Shown here in pieces: positions 25,936-27,172 of a stretch of DNA of 27,172 nt; the stretch's first letter is position 1; every line of letters begins with the position of its first letter. The notes under the pieces are model-generated. The model did not search any database. It worked only from the letters and a program-made list of their open reading frames with translations, and was not told where the DNA came from. The position numbers and the translations under genes were made by a program. The DNA is from a virus: positions 1 to 27,172 of the IMG/VR virus record IMGVR_UViG_3300032087_004632; one strand, 5' to 3'.

Positions 25936-26700
25936 ATGATAACAGAAATGACATTTATGGAGCGTAGTCTCCTATTTGCTAAACTAGCAAGTATAGCGTA
26001 TCAAGATGATACAAAAAAAGTTTTAAAACACGCAAAAAGATTAGGGTTTACTGAAATTGAATTCTACAACAGAGATGGTGCTCAAGCATATCGTTTTCAA
26101 AATTCAGATGATATTGTAATTGCTTGTCGTGGAACACAACCTAGTGAGTTCAACGACTTGAAAGCTGACTTGAAGGCTGCACCAGTAGTTGCAGAAACTG
26201 TGGGTAGAGTTCATCAAGGCTTTAAGGATGAAGTTGATGAACTTTGGCCATTGGTAAAAGAAGATTTAGAAGCTGTAGGCAAAACACGCAAGGCTTGGTT
26301 CTGCGGACACAGCCTAGGTGCTGCTATGACAACTATCATGGCTAGCCGTTGCGAAGATGACCCTGATATGCCAACTATTGAAGAAGTGTACACATATGGT
26401 TCGCCACGCACAGGATGGCGCAAGTTTGTAAAAAGTCTAAATTGCAAGCACCAGCGTTGGGTCAACAACAATGACATAGTCACTCGTGTGCCATTTGCTA
26501 TTATGGGATACAAACACGATGGTTGCGAACACTATCTTGACAGCAAAGGTATGTACCGTCCTAAGATTGGTATAGTTTCTAGAATTATAGATAGATGGAA
26601 AGGTATGCTAGGTGGATTGATAAAACTGAATATTGATAACTTCAGTGATCACAGCATGGTAAATTATATCGCATATTTGGAAAAAAATCAGGAGGGCTAA
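25936..26700 (+). CDS. Class 3 lipase (alpha/beta hydrolase)
   Basis: The only plus-strand gene. The 254-aa product belongs to the Lipase_3 family. The nucleophile elbow is CGHSLGAA with Ser126; Asp180 lies in NNNDIVTRVP and His239 in SDHSMVNY, completing a Ser-Asp-His triad. The oxyanion segment is IACRGTQPSEFNDLKADL, and YTYGSPRTG is the family strand after the elbow. No signal peptide is present, so it should act in the cytoplasm or be released at lysis. A role in breaking down host membrane lipid is possible. GAGGG lies before ATG 25936, and a CTAAATA late box precedes it. It faces the peroxiredoxin gene, whose terminator overlaps the lipase stop. I recall similar lipases in T4-like cyanophages. 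Confidence 0.88.
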   Translation: MITEMTFMERSLLFAKLASIAYQDDTKKVLKHAKRLGFTEIEFYNRDGAQAYRFQNSDDIVIACRGTQPSEFNDLKADLKAAPVVAETVGRVHQGFKDEVDELWPLVKEDLEAVGKTRKAWFCGHSLGAAMTTIMASRCEDDPDMPTIEEVYTYGSPRTGWRKFVKSLNCKHQRWVNNNDIVTRVPFAIMGYKHDGCEHYLDSKGMYRPKIGIVSRIIDRWKGMLGGLIKLNIDNFSDHSMVNYIAYLEKNQEG

Positions 26701-26712
26701 CCATGGCCCTCC
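26681..26712 (-). terminator. Terminator for the peroxiredoxin gene, overlapping the lipase stop
   Basis: GGAGGGC pairs with GCCCTCC (7 bp, 8-base loop containing the lipase stop codon). On the minus strand the stem is followed by TGA and seven T residues, so it should end transcription coming from the peroxiredoxin gene. On the plus strand no U-run follows, but the stem could still help to end the lipase message. Confidence 0.7.
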
Positions 26713-26752
26713 ACGTGTTCGTTACGGAACAACCCGCCTAGCACAATCTATA

Positions 26753-27172
26753 TTAGACGTTCTCTAGGTATTCACAACAATTTTCTGGTGTTGTTTCACC
26801 ATAGGGGTCGTTGTCATCTCCATCGTTGTTGATACCAGGCTCTTGCCACCATTTTTCTACAACTCCATTGTGCATTACACACATGTAGCGCCAACTACGG
26901 TTACCAAATCCTAAGTGGTTCTTACCAATCAACATACCCATGAAGCGAGTGAAGTTGCCCGATCCATCTGGAATAACTTTTACGTGTTGAATGTCTTGTT
27001 GTTTAGCCCAAGCGTTCATAACAAACGCATCATTTACACTGATACAATAAACTTCATCAATACCTGCGTTGCGGATACGATCATAGTTTTCTTCAAAGCC
27101 CGGCAACTGGTATGTGCTACATGTAGGAGTAAATGCTCCTGGCAATGAAAATAAAACTACACGTTTGTTTTT
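26753..27172 (-). CDS. Peroxiredoxin, Prx5-like (5' end outside window)
   Basis: A thiol peroxidase that removes hydrogen peroxide and alkyl peroxides. The frame is open to the right edge, and 139 residues are visible (full Prx5 proteins are about 160). The active site is LPGAFTPTCSTYQLPGFE, with the peroxidatic Cys in TPTCS, and the Prx5 landmarks FVMNAWAK, GFGNRSWRYMCVMHNGVVEK and ENCCEYLE follow. The Arg of the NRSWRY segment lies where the family places its active-site Arg. The in-frame TTG at 27145 falls inside the conserved region and is not the start. The enzyme could limit oxidative damage during infection, including that linked to heme breakdown and the di-iron ribonucleotide reductase. 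Confidence 0.88.
   Translation of the reverse strand, partial: KNKRVVLFSLPGAFTPTCSTYQLPGFEENYDRIRNAGIDEVYCISVNDAFVMNAWAKQQDIQHVKVIPDGSGNFTRFMGMLIGKNHLGFGNRSWRYMCVMHNGVVEKWWQEPGINNDGDDNDPYGETTPENCCEYLENV

Noticed and set aside
27143-27145. TTG at 27145 as the peroxiredoxin start
   Set aside because: The upstream codons to the window edge encode KNKRVVLFS, which is the conserved strand before the active site, so the gene is simply cut by the window.
1-27172. tRNA genes, CRISPR arrays, insertion sequences or integration sites
   Set aside because: No cloverleaf outside the tmRNA, no regularly spaced repeats, and no transposase or integrase was seen by eye; a covariance-model scan would be needed to exclude a divergent tRNA.

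Overview
This window looks like part of the genome of a marine T4-like myovirus (Caudoviricetes) that probably infects an alphaproteobacterium such as SAR11. Four observations support this. Nearly every gene is on the minus strand, packed with ATGA, TAATG or few-base overlaps. T4-type late promoters (TATAAATA or CTAAATA) sit in front of virion and envelope genes. The gene set is that of marine T4-like phages: NrdA/NrdB/glutaredoxin, Hsp20, ClpS, a PAAR spike tip, a beta-helix tail spike, an SleB-type cell-wall hydrolase, a sulfotransferase and a peroxiredoxin. The tmRNA gene has the permuted, two-piece architecture typical of alphaproteobacteria. The sequence is AT-rich. The host is inferred, not proven. 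Function calls come from reading motifs and from memory of the families; no database search was run.

Layout, in minus-strand gene order from the high-coordinate end: a peroxiredoxin cut by the window edge; a lone plus-strand class 3 lipase facing it; small conserved phage genes and a sulfotransferase (23356-25869); a block of small conserved genes with a basic protein and a one-TM protein (21888-23279); a 340-aa acidic protein whose downstream reading continues in the -1 frame after a 9-A run (20521-21848); a PD-(D/E)XK exonuclease and tail spike (18065-20504); nrdA, nrdB, glutaredoxin, a small conserved protein and PAAR (13210-17603); a HAD phosphatase, an H1-like protein and small unknown genes (11203-13151); a permuted ssrA (tmRNA) gene (about 10850-11160); a small-protein operon ending in pseudoazurin (9501-10771); an outer-membrane beta-barrel gene (8566-9357); a staphylococcal-type nuclease, an SleB hydrolase and a large membrane coiled-coil protein (4986-8469); an early operon rpsU-hsp20-clpS-hemO-pcyX (2298-4606); a PD-(D/E)XK-like protein; and csgF-csgG, the last cut by the window edge.

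The most notable content falls in five systems. (1) A complete heme-to-phycobilin route: heme oxygenase overlapping a ferredoxin-dependent bilin reductase with the PcyX-type active site (Asp where PcyA has its catalytic Glu). (2) A phage-borne permuted tmRNA under what looks like overlapping sigma70 and T4-late promoters, in a phage that also carries bS21 and ClpS; together these could redirect ribosomes and ssrA-tag proteolysis. (3) CsgG plus CsgF, the curli secretion channel and its partner, under a late promoter with no curli subunit in view and with an altered channel constriction. (4) Pseudoazurin, a periplasmic blue-copper electron carrier. (5) RNA-level control: a 14-bp hairpin that hides a ribosome binding site on read-through transcripts but should be lost from transcripts starting at an internal promoter, 5'-terminal stem-loops on two genes that also have terminators, and a possible -1 frameshift.

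Promoter reading gives a coherent picture. Several near-perfect sigma70 promoters (TTGACA, 16-18 bp, TATAAT-like; four begin TTGACAAAC) precede nrdA, nrdB, rpsU, the HAD gene, ssrA and a small gene. Late motifs precede csgF, the outer-membrane protein gene, the tail spike, the lipase and others, and many are embedded in the stop codon of the preceding gene. No tRNA, CRISPR array or insertion sequence was seen.
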